A DNA stretch of 56,541 bases from Ignavibacteria bacterium (GCA_016929695.1 JAFGII010000004.1:1-56541), one strand, 5' to 3'; counted from the stretch's first letter, positions 1 through 8,599 are shown. Numbers and translations: made by a program. The notes: a model not told the origin generated them from the letters alone.

Positions 1-321
1 CTCGGCGAGAACATTTCCGACCTCGGAGGAGTGACTCTTTCATTACACGCTTTGAAGAATGTCTGGAAGAAAAATTCTCCACAGGAAAAAATTGAAGGTT
101 TCACACCTATACAGAGATTCTTTCTTTCTTATGCACAAATATGGAGAGGAAGTATAACGGATAAGGAATTAATGAGAAGACTTAAAGAAGATTCACATTC
201 GCCGTCAATTGCAAGAGTAAACGGAACGGTTTATAATGTCCCCGAATTTTATGAGGCATTCGGAATTCAGCCGGGCGATAAATATTTCAGACCTGACGGG
301 ACAAGAGCGGTAATCTGGTAA
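1..321 (+). CDS. M13 family metallopeptidase (neprilysin/PepO-like), C-terminal fragment
   Basis: The frame is open from the first base of the window, so the N-terminus and the HExxH zinc motif lie outside it. The first residues read LGENISDLGG, which matches the M13 (neprilysin/endothelin-converting enzyme) signature GENIADxGG. In that family the Glu is the third zinc ligand. The remaining ~95 residues fit the family C-terminus: FFLSYAQIWRGS, then PSIARVNGTVYN, then the tail FGIQPGDKYFRPD and a final Trp. M13 enzymes are usually 650-700 residues and cleave peptides in the periplasm or outside the cell. Only the last 106 residues are here, so signal peptide and substrate cannot be judged. An internal ATG lies downstream of the zinc Glu and is not the start. 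Confidence 0.93.
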   Translation, partial: LGENISDLGGVTLSLHALKNVWKKNSPQEKIEGFTPIQRFFLSYAQIWRGSITDKELMRRLKEDSHSPSIARVNGTVYNVPEFYEAFGIQPGDKYFRPDGTRAVIW

Positions 322-337
322 AGAATTTTTCACATTT

Positions 338-370
338 GCTCATCCGATGAGCTTCGCACATTGGATGAGC
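338..370. terminator. Inverted repeat between convergent genes; copy A of a 30-bp palindromic element
   Basis: GCTCATCC (338-345) pairs with GGATGAGC (363-370). The hairpin lies in the 57-base gap between the convergent M13 and META genes, so it could end transcription from either side, although no strong U-tract follows. Bases 340-369 align without gaps to 2377-2406 with 24 of 30 identities, so this may be a small interspersed palindrome that also serves as a terminator. Confidence 0.5.
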
Positions 371-378
371 ATTACTAT

Positions 379-798
379 TTACAGGAATATTGCTTCGAAT
401 TTAGCCAGAACTTTTCCGCTTTTATACAAATATAAATATTTTTCCGCTATCTTATGGTCGTCAAACGAATTCAGCACATCGAAGAATTTTATCTCGTATT
501 TATCATCCGTACAAAACATTTTAGTTGAACCGAAATCAGAGATTTTCAGCGTTTTCCCGTCATAATCATAAGTCCCGAAAAACTTGTTACATCCTCCAAA
601 ACCATTGAATTTATTATCGTTTACACCAAAAATAACGTAAATATCCTGTTTTGTATCGGTGACAGGGCTTGAATTTAATTCTTTCAAGACCCATCTTGTA
701 TTTTTCAAATCTTCGTAAGCGACTCCGGTCTTTTTTGAAGAACTGCATCCTACGATTAATAATACTGCCGTAAAAATCAACAAAGTAATTTTTTTCAT
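379..798 (-). CDS. META/HslJ-domain lipoprotein
   Basis: This is a 139-residue protein with a hydrophobic N-terminus and a lipobox ending in VGC at Cys18, so it is predicted to be a lipoprotein. The mature part matches the META/HslJ domain. It opens with the NTRWVLKELN strand, continues with IYVIFGVNDNKFNGFGGCNKFFGTY (a family hallmark is the GxxGCNxFxGxY region, here around residues 65-77), and ends with a short strand region. The small compact domain is found in bacterial heat-shock-linked and lipid-anchored envelope proteins; its molecular role is unresolved. The start codon is 2 bases from the stop of rdgB (801) upstream on the same strand, so the two are probably co-transcribed. Confidence 0.85.
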   Translation of the reverse strand: MKKITLLIFTAVLLIVGCSSSKKTGVAYEDLKNTRWVLKELNSSPVTDTKQDIYVIFGVNDNKFNGFGGCNKFFGTYDYDGKTLKISDFGSTKMFCTDDKYEIKFFDVLNSFDDHKIAEKYLYLYKSGKVLAKFEAIFL

Positions 799-800
799 AT

Positions 801-1406
801 TTATATATTTAATTCACTATACTTTTTATCCAATAAAATCCTGAATTGTTCCAGTGCTTTTGCCCTGTGCGATAAAATATTTTTTTCTTCGAGAGTCATT
901 TCGGCATAAGTTTTATCAAATCCGTCAGGTATGAACAAAGGGTCATATCCAAACCCGCCGGTTCCCCTCTTATCATTAATTATTTTTCCTTTAACAATTC
1001 CTTCAAAGAAATATTGCTCACTGAAATTAACATAAAAACAGATTACCGTTTTAAAATGTGCATTCCGCTTTTCACCGGGGATACCTTCCATATTTTTTAT
1101 TAATTTTCTGCAGTTGTCATCGTATGTTGCTTCATCACCGGCATATCTTGAAGAATATACACCCGGTTCGCCGTTCAAAGCATCCACGAATAAACCCGTA
1201 TCATCTGCAATCGTCGGAATTCCTGTTGCATTAAATATTTCTTTTGCTTTCTTAAAAGCATTGCCCTCAAGTGTATCGCTGTCTTCAATTACATCAATCT
1301 CTTTTTCCAAATCATTCAGTGTCAGTAATTGCAAATCAAATTCTTTTAGTTTATGAGCAATTTCGGAAATTTTGTCTTTATTGTTTGTAGCAAGCAGTAA
1401 CTTCAA
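801..1406 (-). CDS. rdgB: Non-canonical purine NTP pyrophosphatase, RdgB/HAM1 family
   Basis: The 201-residue length is typical for the family. It shows the N-terminal motif LLATNNKDKISE, the substrate/metal region DDTGLFVDALNGEPGVYSSRYAG (around residue 68), GTGGFGYDPLFIPDG, and the C-terminal SHRAKALEQF helix. These are the standard ITPase/RdgB signatures. The enzyme hydrolyses dITP, XTP and related deaminated purine nucleotides to the monophosphate and pyrophosphate, keeping them out of DNA and RNA. It is followed directly by the META lipoprotein gene and preceded on the same strand by the NYN-LOTUS gene 46 bases away. Confidence 0.96.
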   Translation of the reverse strand: MKLLLATNNKDKISEIAHKLKEFDLQLLTLNDLEKEIDVIEDSDTLEGNAFKKAKEIFNATGIPTIADDTGLFVDALNGEPGVYSSRYAGDEATYDDNCRKLIKNMEGIPGEKRNAHFKTVICFYVNFSEQYFFEGIVKGKIINDKRGTGGFGYDPLFIPDGFDKTYAEMTLEEKNILSHRAKALEQFRILLDKKYSELNI

Positions 1407-1452
1407 ATCAAGTAATATTTATTTAATAAATTTTATACCGGAACCAATATGA

Positions 1453-2223
1453 TTATTTTGTTCTCACATAAACGTGTTTAATTTTACCTTTTCCGATTTC
1501 TCTTTCATCAATTTCAAATCTGCCGAAACTTTTTATTAGCGGGACAAGTTTATTGTAGCCGTAATTTCTCGGGTCAAAGTTTGGCTGTTTCTTTAAAAGA
1601 AAGTTGCCGAGGTCACCGAGGAAAGCCCATCCGTTTTCATCTGCAATGTCATCTATACTGTCCGCGATGAGGTCAACCAGCTCTTCGTCTTTTTTTAGCA
1701 TTGGTTTTAAGGATTTTGCTTTTTTTCTTCTTTTTACAGGTTTTTCGTCTACTTCCTGAATTAAGTTTTTATCTTCGACCTCTTTGGATAATATTTCCAA
1801 ATAAATAAACTTATCACAGGAAGAAATAAATGGTTTTGGAGTTTTTTTCTCACCGAATCCGAATACTTTCATTCCCGCCTCTCTTAATCTCGTTGCGAGT
1901 TTTGTAAAATCACTGTCGCTAGAGACGATACAGAATCCGTCAACTTTTCCCGAGTACAAAATATCCATAGCGTCAATAATTAATGCGGAATCGGTTGAAT
2001 TCTTTCCCGTTGTGTAACTGTACTGTTGAACCGGTGTGATTGCATTTTCAAGCAATACCGACTTCCAGCCCGATACTGTCGGTTTAGTCCAGTCTGCGTA
2101 TATCCGCTTAAATGTAGGAACCCCGTACTTGGCAATTTCTTCAAGCATCTCTTTTACATTTGCATAAGGAACATTATCAGCATCAATCAGAACTGCAAGC
2201 CGTAAATCATTCTTTATATCCAT
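1453..2223 (-). CDS. NYN domain protein with C-terminal OST-HTH/LOTUS domain
   Basis: The first ~140 residues form a NYN (PIN-like) nuclease domain. LAVLIDADN carries the first acidic residues and is followed by KRIYADWT, by TDSALIIDAMDILY (Asp-rich), and by IVSSDSDFTKLATRLREAGMKVFGFG. This order matches the LabA/MARF1 branch of NYN proteins. A basic linker (KRRKKAKSLKP, near residue 165) leads to a LOTUS/OST-HTH domain (about 185-255) containing GWAFLGDLGNFLLKKQPNFDPRNYGY. In this family the NYN domain is expected to cut RNA and the LOTUS domain to bind RNA. The target is unknown. All the acidic catalytic positions look intact. Confidence 0.88.
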   Translation of the reverse strand: MDIKNDLRLAVLIDADNVPYANVKEMLEEIAKYGVPTFKRIYADWTKPTVSGWKSVLLENAITPVQQYSYTTGKNSTDSALIIDAMDILYSGKVDGFCIVSSDSDFTKLATRLREAGMKVFGFGEKKTPKPFISSCDKFIYLEILSKEVEDKNLIQEVDEKPVKRRKKAKSLKPMLKKDEELVDLIADSIDDIADENGWAFLGDLGNFLLKKQPNFDPRNYGYNKLVPLIKSFGRFEIDEREIGKGKIKHVYVRTK

Positions 2224-2524
2224 AATAATTTATTTTTTGAATAATATAAATTATTACAATCAGATATTGAATGCCGATATTAATACATAACCCGGACAAG
2301 CCGGAATCAAACAATATGTATTTCACGCAAAGGCGCAAAGAGGCGAAGACCGCAAAGAATATTTTATTTAGCTGCGTCATCCGATGAACTTGCTTCATCG
2401 GATGAGGAAATATTTTTCAAATTGCTTATATTCCGTCAGGGATATAATTTTAAATTCCATCAGAAAAATTTCTTGCCATTTTACGCAGTGTTTGAAAACT
2501 AATAAAATAAATTCATCTATATTT
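2224..2524. other. Gene-free stretch with repeat-like sequence
   Basis: No credible gene lies here. Bases around 2322-2358 are a run of imperfect GCAAAG-type units (CACGCAAAGGCGCAAAG followed by GGCGAAGACCGCAAAG). In the minus frame this reads as the well-known spurious peptide FAVFASLRLCVK. A perfect palindrome follows at 2377-2405 (separate entry). The rest is AT-rich without a recognisable site. Confidence 0.6.
2377..2406. repeat. Small palindromic element, copy B (11-bp perfect stem)
   Basis: TCATCCGATGA (2377-2387) and TCATCGGATGA (2395-2405) are exact reverse complements around a 7-base loop. Bases 2377-2406 match 340-369 at 24 of 30 positions, including both stem arms. Two copies 2 kb apart in non-coding DNA suggest a REP-like interspersed element. 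It lies downstream of the secreted Asp-box gene (which ends at 2525 on the minus strand), so it could also act as its terminator. Confidence 0.55.
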
Positions 2525-4123
2525 CTATCTTGCCAATACCATTTTTTTTGTGTCGGTAAACTCATTCGTTTGAATCCTGTAAAAATATGTCCCTGACGGC
2601 AAATCACCCGCATTGAAATTCAGTTCATATTCACCCGCACTCTGATTTTCTTCGACGAGAGTTTTAATTTCTCGTCCTCTTATATCGAAAATTTTCAGAC
2701 TGACGAATCCGATCTCAGGGATTTTATATGATATTTTTGTTTCAGGATTAAAGGGATTCGGATAGTTCTGGCTCAGATAATAATCTTCAGGAATGATTTC
2801 ATTAATTTTCGTAACTCCGATTGTTAATGAATCAATAATTGCCGTCCAGATCGACGTATTGTTATAATCCATTCTCGTCCATATCGGTCTGACTTTATTA
2901 TTATATACGGATATACCGTTATAATCTCCTATAAATACGTTTCCGATTGGAGAAAATGCAGTCTGACTGATTTTAACATTACCGAAAGTCTGTCCTCCGT
3001 CAGTCGAACGTGCTAAATAAACATCCGTCAGGAATGTCGTATAGTTTCTCCTGTCATAAAAAACAACATAAATATATCCCGTTACCGGGTCGACACTCAT
3101 CCACGTCAAAAACTGATGTTTGCCCGGGGCATCATTATTTACCCGCTTGGGAGCAGACCAGTTCAATCCGCCGTTCGTTGATTTCACGAGCCATATGTCA
3201 GTATCGTCAGGACCATTCCTTTGGTCAGACCAGTTAATATAGATTGTTCCTCTGTAAGGTCCGTTACTGACATCACAGCAGGTAATCGGCAATCCGTTGC
3301 ACCTCATCAATCCGGGTACTGAATAAGTCCATCCCACGGGGTAAGAAGGGACAGCAGTTATTTCACTTGTCAGCCACGTTAAACCTGCATTTGTGGATTT
3401 ATTAAAACAAATTCCGCGCGGTCCTGCCCAGGAGACAAACACTTCTCCATTTGTGCCGACACAAGGTACTGCTCCTTCCACTGTATTACTTGAATCAATT
3501 GCATTTCCTCCCCAGCGGCTGATTCTTTTCGGTGTACTGAAAGATTGCCCGCCGTCCGTTGAACGGGTAAATAAAATCCTTGAACTGTCAAGAGGATTAT
3601 AACTCATATATACATCAAACTCCGTCCAGGTTATGTAAATATAATTTCCGTAAGGTCCGTGAGAAAGGTCAACGCACCCCCACGGTTTATCCTGCAGTTT
3701 GTCTCCATTCTTTCCATATGTAACTCCGTTCGACCAGTTCATTCCGCCGTTGGTTGATTTGCATACAAGATGAACATCAAAACGAGGCTGATGATTCCAT
3801 CCGTTTGCATTTTGTATGAAGTAAAAATGCCCCAGTGTATCTACTATGATTACAGGGTCACCTGAGGGAAACGCTGCTGTGGATTGCAAAAAACCTGATG
3901 TCCAGTTAAATCCTCCGTTAGTTGAATAATAATAACCGCTCCAGCTGCTTGATGTAATAGCATTTGCTCCAGCAACAATCTGGCCGGGATTTCGCGGATT
4001 TATCATAATAGAAGTCTCGTGCGGATAATAGAAACTGCTTATATGAACATTCTGATACTGTGAAAAAATATTTCCTGCTGTAATCAGAAAAACCAATAAA
4101 AATAAAATTCTGAAAGGATTCAT
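2525..4123 (-). CDS. Secreted Asp-box (BNR/sialidase-like) beta-propeller protein with type IX sorting domain
   Basis: This 532-residue protein begins with a signal peptide (about residues 1-21, ending NIFS/Q). The body holds repeated Asp-box motifs, including STNGGFNWTSG, STNGGMNWSNG, STDGGQSFST, STNGGLNWSAP and STDGGQTFG. These mark the blades of a sialidase-type six-bladed propeller. Catalytic sialidase residues (arginine triad, Tyr/Glu pair) cannot be assigned, so enzymatic activity is unproven. From about residue 448 it carries a Por/type IX C-terminal sorting domain starting SQNYPNPFNPETKISY and ending KKMVLAR. It is expected to cross the outer membrane through the type IX system and be released or surface-anchored. 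The protein at 10873-12492 has the same architecture. Confidence 0.86.
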   Translation of the reverse strand: MNPFRILFLLVFLITAGNIFSQYQNVHISSFYYPHETSIMINPRNPGQIVAGANAITSSSWSGYYYSTNGGFNWTSGFLQSTAAFPSGDPVIIVDTLGHFYFIQNANGWNHQPRFDVHLVCKSTNGGMNWSNGVTYGKNGDKLQDKPWGCVDLSHGPYGNYIYITWTEFDVYMSYNPLDSSRILFTRSTDGGQSFSTPKRISRWGGNAIDSSNTVEGAVPCVGTNGEVFVSWAGPRGICFNKSTNAGLTWLTSEITAVPSYPVGWTYSVPGLMRCNGLPITCCDVSNGPYRGTIYINWSDQRNGPDDTDIWLVKSTNGGLNWSAPKRVNNDAPGKHQFLTWMSVDPVTGYIYVVFYDRRNYTTFLTDVYLARSTDGGQTFGNVKISQTAFSPIGNVFIGDYNGISVYNNKVRPIWTRMDYNNTSIWTAIIDSLTIGVTKINEIIPEDYYLSQNYPNPFNPETKISYKIPEIGFVSLKIFDIRGREIKTLVEENQSAGEYELNFNAGDLPSGTYFYRIQTNEFTDTKKMVLAR

Positions 4124-4155
4124 TTTTTTAATATTTGATTAATAAATACTATGTT

Positions 4156-4308
4156 TCAGATTATTATAGTTTTTTGTACTTGAACTTTCTGTTTATCTCC
4201 AAGTAATCCGACCATAATAGCCATCGCTAAATCCTGTCCGAAATATTTAATTATCAGCAGACGATTCTCATTATCTGAATATACGTTCTTAAAGTGATGT
4301 TGTTTCAA
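4156..4308 (-). CDS. Possible small protein of ~50 residues (unproven)
   Basis: Between the ABC exporter genes and the Asp-box gene the minus strand has a protein-like open frame. It would start at a TTG at 4308, 11 bases after the exporter stop, and end with TGA at 4156. It contains the stretch NENRLLIIKYFGQDLAMAIM followed by VGLLGDKQKVQVQKTIII, which has normal amino acid composition rather than the look of random AT-rich sequence. There is no ATG before residue 29, and I recognise no family. It could be a real downstream operon member, the remnant of a longer gene, or chance. Confidence 0.25.
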   Translation of the reverse strand: MKQHHFKNVYSDNENRLLIIKYFGQDLAMAIMVGLLGDKQKVQVQKTIII

Positions 4309-4319
4309 CCGCTTATTTG

Positions 4320-6128
4320 TCAGGCGGTATCCCCTTCTATCAGTTCTTTTTTGTATTGTAACCGGTAAAGTTTGTAGTATAGACCGCCGTGCTCAAGGAG
4401 TTGCTGATGCGTCCCCATTTCTTTGATTTCGCCTTTGTGCAAAACAATTATTTTATCGCACTTCTGTATTGTAGAGAGTCTGTGCGCAATAATAATCGAA
4501 GTCCTGCCTGAAATCAAAGTTTTAATCGCTTCCTGAATAAGATGTTCTGTTTCAGTATCAACGCTTGAAGTGGCTTCATCAAGAATTAAAATTTTCGGAT
4601 TAAAAGCAAGTGCACGTGCAAAAGAAATCAACTGCTTTTGTCCTACCGAAAGAGTTGAGCCCCTTTCATTAACTTTATGAAAAATATTTGCCGGCAGTGA
4701 ATTAATAAAATCCGAAAGCCCGACATTTTCAAGAGCCTTATATACTTCTTCATCTGTAATGGAATTTTCACCAAGATTTATATTATAACGAATATCCCCC
4801 GAGAATAAAAATACATCCTGTAATACTACTGCTATTTTTTTTCTTAAATCCTGCTGTTTAAATTCAATAATATTTATTCCGTCAATTTTTATTTCACCTC
4901 TGTTAATATCATAAAACCTGTTCAGCAGATTAATAATTGTACTCTTACCTACTCCCGTCGCTCCAACAAATGCCACTTTCTCCCCTGCGTTAATTTTGAA
5001 AGAAACATTCTTCAGCACGTATTCATCACTGTTATATGCAAAACATACATTCTTAAATTCTATTTCTCCTTTCTCAATATCCTGTTTTACCGGATTTAAA
5101 GGGTCAGTAACCGGTGATTTCCTGTCAAGCAGTTCGAATATTCTTTCACTTGATGCCATTGCAGTCTGAAGAATATTATACTTTTCCGCAAGGTCCCTGA
5201 TAGGTCTGAAGAACATTTCAATATACTGTATGAAAGATATTAAAACACCGATAGAAATCACACTCCGGACAACCTGCCCCCCGCCGAACCATATTATCAA
5301 ACCGATTGAAGTTGCACTGATTAGTTCTACAACAGGGAAAAAAACAGCATGATAAAATACACTTTTCTTGTTCTGTTCCGTGTGAGCGCGGTTTATTCTC
5401 CCGAATTCATTTATTGTATCCCGCTCCTTTACAAATAACTGAACAACAGAAATACCGGTTATATGTTCCTGTATGAAAGAATTCATTTTAGCAACGAGAA
5501 TACGGATTTTTCTGTAAGATTCCCTTACTTTTTTTCTGAAAACTGATGTAGCGTATATTAACAGGGGAAGTACAGAAAGTGTTACCAGTGCTAACTGCGT
5601 ATCAATCGAAAACATGAAAAAAAGAATCCATATAATTGTAAATATATCCCCGAATGTTGCCACGATTCCCGATGAAAATACTTCAAATAAGACATCTATA
5701 TCATTAGTAACTCTGGTAACAATCCTTCCTATCGGAGTGTTGTCAAAATATTTTAGATTAAGATTTATAACGTGATTATATACTTTCCTCCGTAAATCAA
5801 AAATAATTTTCTGCCCTATCCAGCTGGTAAGATAACCCATCGAATATTGTATTAACCCCTGAAGAATGAGAGTTCCCAGCAATATTAAAACAATAATTTG
5901 TAAACCGGGAATATCACCAAAAGCAATTTTTTCGTCTATTGCTATGGGCGTTAATCGAGGTCTGACGGCGGCTAATGCAGAAATGCTTATTGTTAAAAAA
6001 GTGGCAAATATGATTTGATATTTATACGGCTTTGTATAGGAAAGTAATCTCTTTAATAATACCGAATCTATCTGTTTCCCGAGAACTTCTTCTCCCTGTA
6101 GTCTTTTATATTTTTTCTTCGCCGCCAC
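4320..6128 (-). CDS. ABC exporter half-transporter, catalytically competent partner of a heterodimer
   Basis: This 602-residue protein has an N-terminal six-helix type IV exporter membrane domain (about 35-330) and a C-terminal nucleotide-binding domain. Walker A is GATGVGKST (from residue 389), the signature motif is LSVGQ (493-497), and Walker B is ILILDEATSSVD with the catalytic Glu at 518. The H-loop is IIIAHRLST. The signature deviates from LSGGQ, while the Walker B is normal. The start is GTG at 6128, overlapping by one base the TAG of the partner gene, so the two are translationally coupled. In heterodimeric exporters such as TM287/288 or BmrCD, one site is competent and the other degenerate, and this subunit supplies the catalytic Glu. 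The substrate (drug, lipid or peptide) is not evident. Confidence 0.93.
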   Translation of the reverse strand: MAAKKKYKRLQGEEVLGKQIDSVLLKRLLSYTKPYKYQIIFATFLTISISALAAVRPRLTPIAIDEKIAFGDIPGLQIIVLILLGTLILQGLIQYSMGYLTSWIGQKIIFDLRRKVYNHVINLNLKYFDNTPIGRIVTRVTNDIDVLFEVFSSGIVATFGDIFTIIWILFFMFSIDTQLALVTLSVLPLLIYATSVFRKKVRESYRKIRILVAKMNSFIQEHITGISVVQLFVKERDTINEFGRINRAHTEQNKKSVFYHAVFFPVVELISATSIGLIIWFGGGQVVRSVISIGVLISFIQYIEMFFRPIRDLAEKYNILQTAMASSERIFELLDRKSPVTDPLNPVKQDIEKGEIEFKNVCFAYNSDEYVLKNVSFKINAGEKVAFVGATGVGKSTIINLLNRFYDINRGEIKIDGINIIEFKQQDLRKKIAVVLQDVFLFSGDIRYNINLGENSITDEEVYKALENVGLSDFINSLPANIFHKVNERGSTLSVGQKQLISFARALAFNPKILILDEATSSVDTETEHLIQEAIKTLISGRTSIIIAHRLSTIQKCDKIIVLHKGEIKEMGTHQQLLEHGGLYYKLYRLQYKKELIEGDTA

Positions 6129-7879
6129 TATTCTATTTCCTTAATTTCTTCTTCAAGCAGTTGACGCTGATAAATATCGTTATATGTACCTGTTTTTTCA
6201 ATAAGTTCTGTGTGTGTACCCTGCTCGGCTATTAACCCGTCGCTTAATACAATTATGTTATCCGCATTTTTAATTGTTGAAATTCTGTGTGATATAATTA
6301 TACTTGTCCTGTTTTTCATTACTGCCTTTAATTTCTTCAGAATCTCTTCTTCCGTATTTGTGTCAACTGCCGAGAGCGAGTCATCAAGTATTAATATTCC
6401 GGGATTCTTGTAAATTGCCCTTGCCAGAGCAGCCCTTTGTTTCTGCCCGCCTGAAAGTGTAATGCCTCGTTCACCGATGTGTGTGTAAAACTTGTCAGGA
6501 AATGTTTCTACATCCTTATAAAGTCCTGCAATTTTTGAAGCCTCCACGGCTCTGCTCTCATCAGTTACGGATTCGGAATAAGTAATGTTCTTTATTATAC
6601 TGTCAGAGAAAAGGAAAGATTCCTGCGGAACTATTCCGATTGCTTCCCTTAATTTCGGCAGCGGAATGTCTTTTATGTTAATTCCGTCTATCAGAACTTC
6701 TCCTTCGGTAACGTCATACAAGCGTGTAATGAGATTTATCAGTGAACTCTTGCCTGCACCGGTGTGACCGATTATCCCGAGTGTTGAACCGGCAGGAATT
6801 GTCAGATTTATATTCTCTAAAACAATTCTGTCTGTTCCCGGATATTTAAATTTAACGGCTTTGAATTCAATGCCCCCGGTTATTTTGAATTGACCTTTGA
6901 ATGAATCCGATTTTGCATCGGCGACTTCAGGAAGAGTGTTCATAATCTTCGTTAAACGGTTCATTGAAGGTGATGCCCGCTGAATTAAATTTATTACCCA
7001 CCCCAGAGCTATCATTGGAAAGGTTAATTGATTTAAGTATACTAAAAAAGATGCAATGTTCCCGATTGTGAATGTTCCGCCGATTACTCCTAAACCGCCG
7101 AAATATATTACGAGAATAACCGATAGTCCCGTGAACATGAACATCATCGGAAATGAATACGACTGAATCCTTGCAAGTGATAAATTTTTCTTCTGGTAAT
7201 CTTCGGAAATTCTGTTGAATTCCGATATTTCAAATTTTTCTCTTACGTAAGATTTTATGACCCTTATACCTGAAAAACTTTCCTGAGCCTTTGTTGTCAT
7301 TGCGGAAAATGATTCCTGTACAAGAAGTGACCTGTTGTATGTATATTTCATTACACGGTAGACCAGTAGTGTAATAAAAGGTAACGGAAGCAGTGATATC
7401 AGTGTAATAGAGGGACTTATACTTATTAAAATCGCTAATGTAATCGTGGTTCTGAAAAAGGTCTGAACCGAATACATTATCCCGGGACCAATAAAATTTC
7501 TTACATTGTTGATGTCATTGGTGGCACGAGCCATTATATCACCTGTGGAATTTTTATCAAAAAAACTCTTCGATAAAAATTGCAGTTTTGTCAAAAAATC
7601 GTTCCGTAAGTCATTTTCTATGTCCCGTGATGTCACAATTATTGTCTGTCTTATCATAAAAAGAAATATCCCGCTCAGTATTACCAGACCTATACTAAAC
7701 AGTGCGTACGTCAGTAATGAATATCTTAGAACACCTCCCGTAAGGTCATCTACTGCCCTCCCTATAACAAGCGGATACAGACTCTGAATTGAAATAGATA
7801 TGACAATAAAGACAAATCCTGCATAAAGTTTTTTCCTGTATTTCCTTAAATATTTAATTAATGGTCTGAGGTCTTTCAT
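6128..7879 (-). CDS. ABC exporter half-transporter with degenerate Walker B
   Basis: This 583-residue protein has the same architecture as its neighbour: six membrane helices, then an ATPase domain. Walker A is GHTGAGKSS (371-379), the signature is canonical LSGGQ (475-479), but Walker B reads ILILDDSLSAVD. Residue 500 is therefore Asp where the catalytic Glu belongs. Combined with the altered LSVGQ in the other subunit, this gives one consensus ATP site and one degenerate site in the dimer, exactly as in TM287/288-type heterodimeric exporters. It is the first gene of the pair (start 7879) and likely drives both. Function in export of drugs or lipids is inferred from family only. Confidence 0.94.
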   Translation of the reverse strand: MKDLRPLIKYLRKYRKKLYAGFVFIVISISIQSLYPLVIGRAVDDLTGGVLRYSLLTYALFSIGLVILSGIFLFMIRQTIIVTSRDIENDLRNDFLTKLQFLSKSFFDKNSTGDIMARATNDINNVRNFIGPGIMYSVQTFFRTTITLAILISISPSITLISLLPLPFITLLVYRVMKYTYNRSLLVQESFSAMTTKAQESFSGIRVIKSYVREKFEISEFNRISEDYQKKNLSLARIQSYSFPMMFMFTGLSVILVIYFGGLGVIGGTFTIGNIASFLVYLNQLTFPMIALGWVINLIQRASPSMNRLTKIMNTLPEVADAKSDSFKGQFKITGGIEFKAVKFKYPGTDRIVLENINLTIPAGSTLGIIGHTGAGKSSLINLITRLYDVTEGEVLIDGINIKDIPLPKLREAIGIVPQESFLFSDSIIKNITYSESVTDESRAVEASKIAGLYKDVETFPDKFYTHIGERGITLSGGQKQRAALARAIYKNPGILILDDSLSAVDTNTEEEILKKLKAVMKNRTSIIISHRISTIKNADNIIVLSDGLIAEQGTHTELIEKTGTYNDIYQRQLLEEEIKEIE

Positions 7880-7958
7880 CTAAAGTATTAACAAAATATT
7901 AATTTGATTTTATATATTATATTCAATAATATTTCCGGTTGTATAATTATAAACAGAT

Positions 7959-8008
7959 GTGAGTCGAAAAAAATTTACTTTATTAAGACTACAAAGTCTC
8001 TGACTCAC
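7959..8008. promoter_or_regulatory. Nested inverted repeat upstream of the TonB receptor gene pair
   Basis: GTGAGTC (7959-7965) pairs with GACTCAC (8002-8008) and encloses a second hairpin AGACT-ACAA-AGTCT (7986-7999). It lies in the divergent gap between the ABC exporter and the small protein/TonB receptor genes, about 70 bases before the start at 8078. It could be an operator, a 5' leader structure or a terminator. There is no long U-tract on either side. Confidence 0.4.
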
Positions 8009-8077
8009 TCTGCCCAAAAAATGTATTATTATATTCTAAATTGAAAAAGTTTGAAAATATATATATTTTAGTATAAT

Positions 8078-8599
8078 ATGAAGCGTATTGTTTCAATATT
8101 ACTTATGCTTTTACTTTTATACAATGCCTTCGGATTTCTGTTTCCTTATTTTCATTTAAAAAAGACTTTTAAGAAAGAGGCATTTGAAAGAATAGACAAT
8201 TTTCTTTCAGAAGAAGAACTGATAATACTCGGGTTCAGCAGCGAGGAGTTAAAAGATAAAGTTTATTTCGTTCACAGCCGTGAATTTATTTACAACAATG
8301 AGATGTATGATATATTTAAAACAGAGGAAAGAAACGATTCGATATTTTTCAAATGCATATGCGATAAAAACGAAACATTTCTTGAAAAATCTTTTTCTAT
8401 TTATTTTAGTACTGAATCAAAACCGAACGCAAAACATCCCTACATTTTCAATATATTACGGAATATTATTTTAACAGGACTATTACCTGATACTGAATTT
8501 AATTTATACAATAATATTATAGAATTTGCGTATAATTTTTACGCTTTCACGATTTCGATTTTCCTCGATAAGGATACACCACCGCCTCGATTAGTCTGA
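8078..8599 (+). CDS. Small membrane-anchored hypothetical protein next to a TonB receptor
   Basis: The protein has 173 residues, beginning with a signal anchor or signal peptide (MKRIVSILLMLLLLYNAFGF). The soluble part contains HSREFIYNNEMYDIFKTEE followed by a NDSIFFKCICDKNETFLEK stretch. This resembles a group of unnamed Bacteroidota envelope proteins with a hydrophobic N-terminus and a 'REF.YNN.MYD' core that I recall beside outer-membrane receptors; the resemblance is from memory. It ends in the Pro-rich tail DTPPPRLV. The next gene, a TonB-dependent receptor, starts 45 bases downstream, so the two probably form one transcript. A role as an accessory factor for uptake (metal or chelate) is only an inference from position. 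No enzymatic motif is visible. Confidence 0.75.
   Translation: MKRIVSILLMLLLLYNAFGFLFPYFHLKKTFKKEAFERIDNFLSEEELIILGFSSEELKDKVYFVHSREFIYNNEMYDIFKTEERNDSIFFKCICDKNETFLEKSFSIYFSTESKPNAKHPYIFNILRNIILTGLLPDTEFNLYNNIIEFAYNFYAFTISIFLDKDTPPPRLV

Noticed and set aside
2207-2398. Open frame on the minus strand with FAVFASLRLCVK
   Set aside because: It translates a GCAAAG-type intergenic repeat, a known source of false proteins, and overlaps a palindrome.
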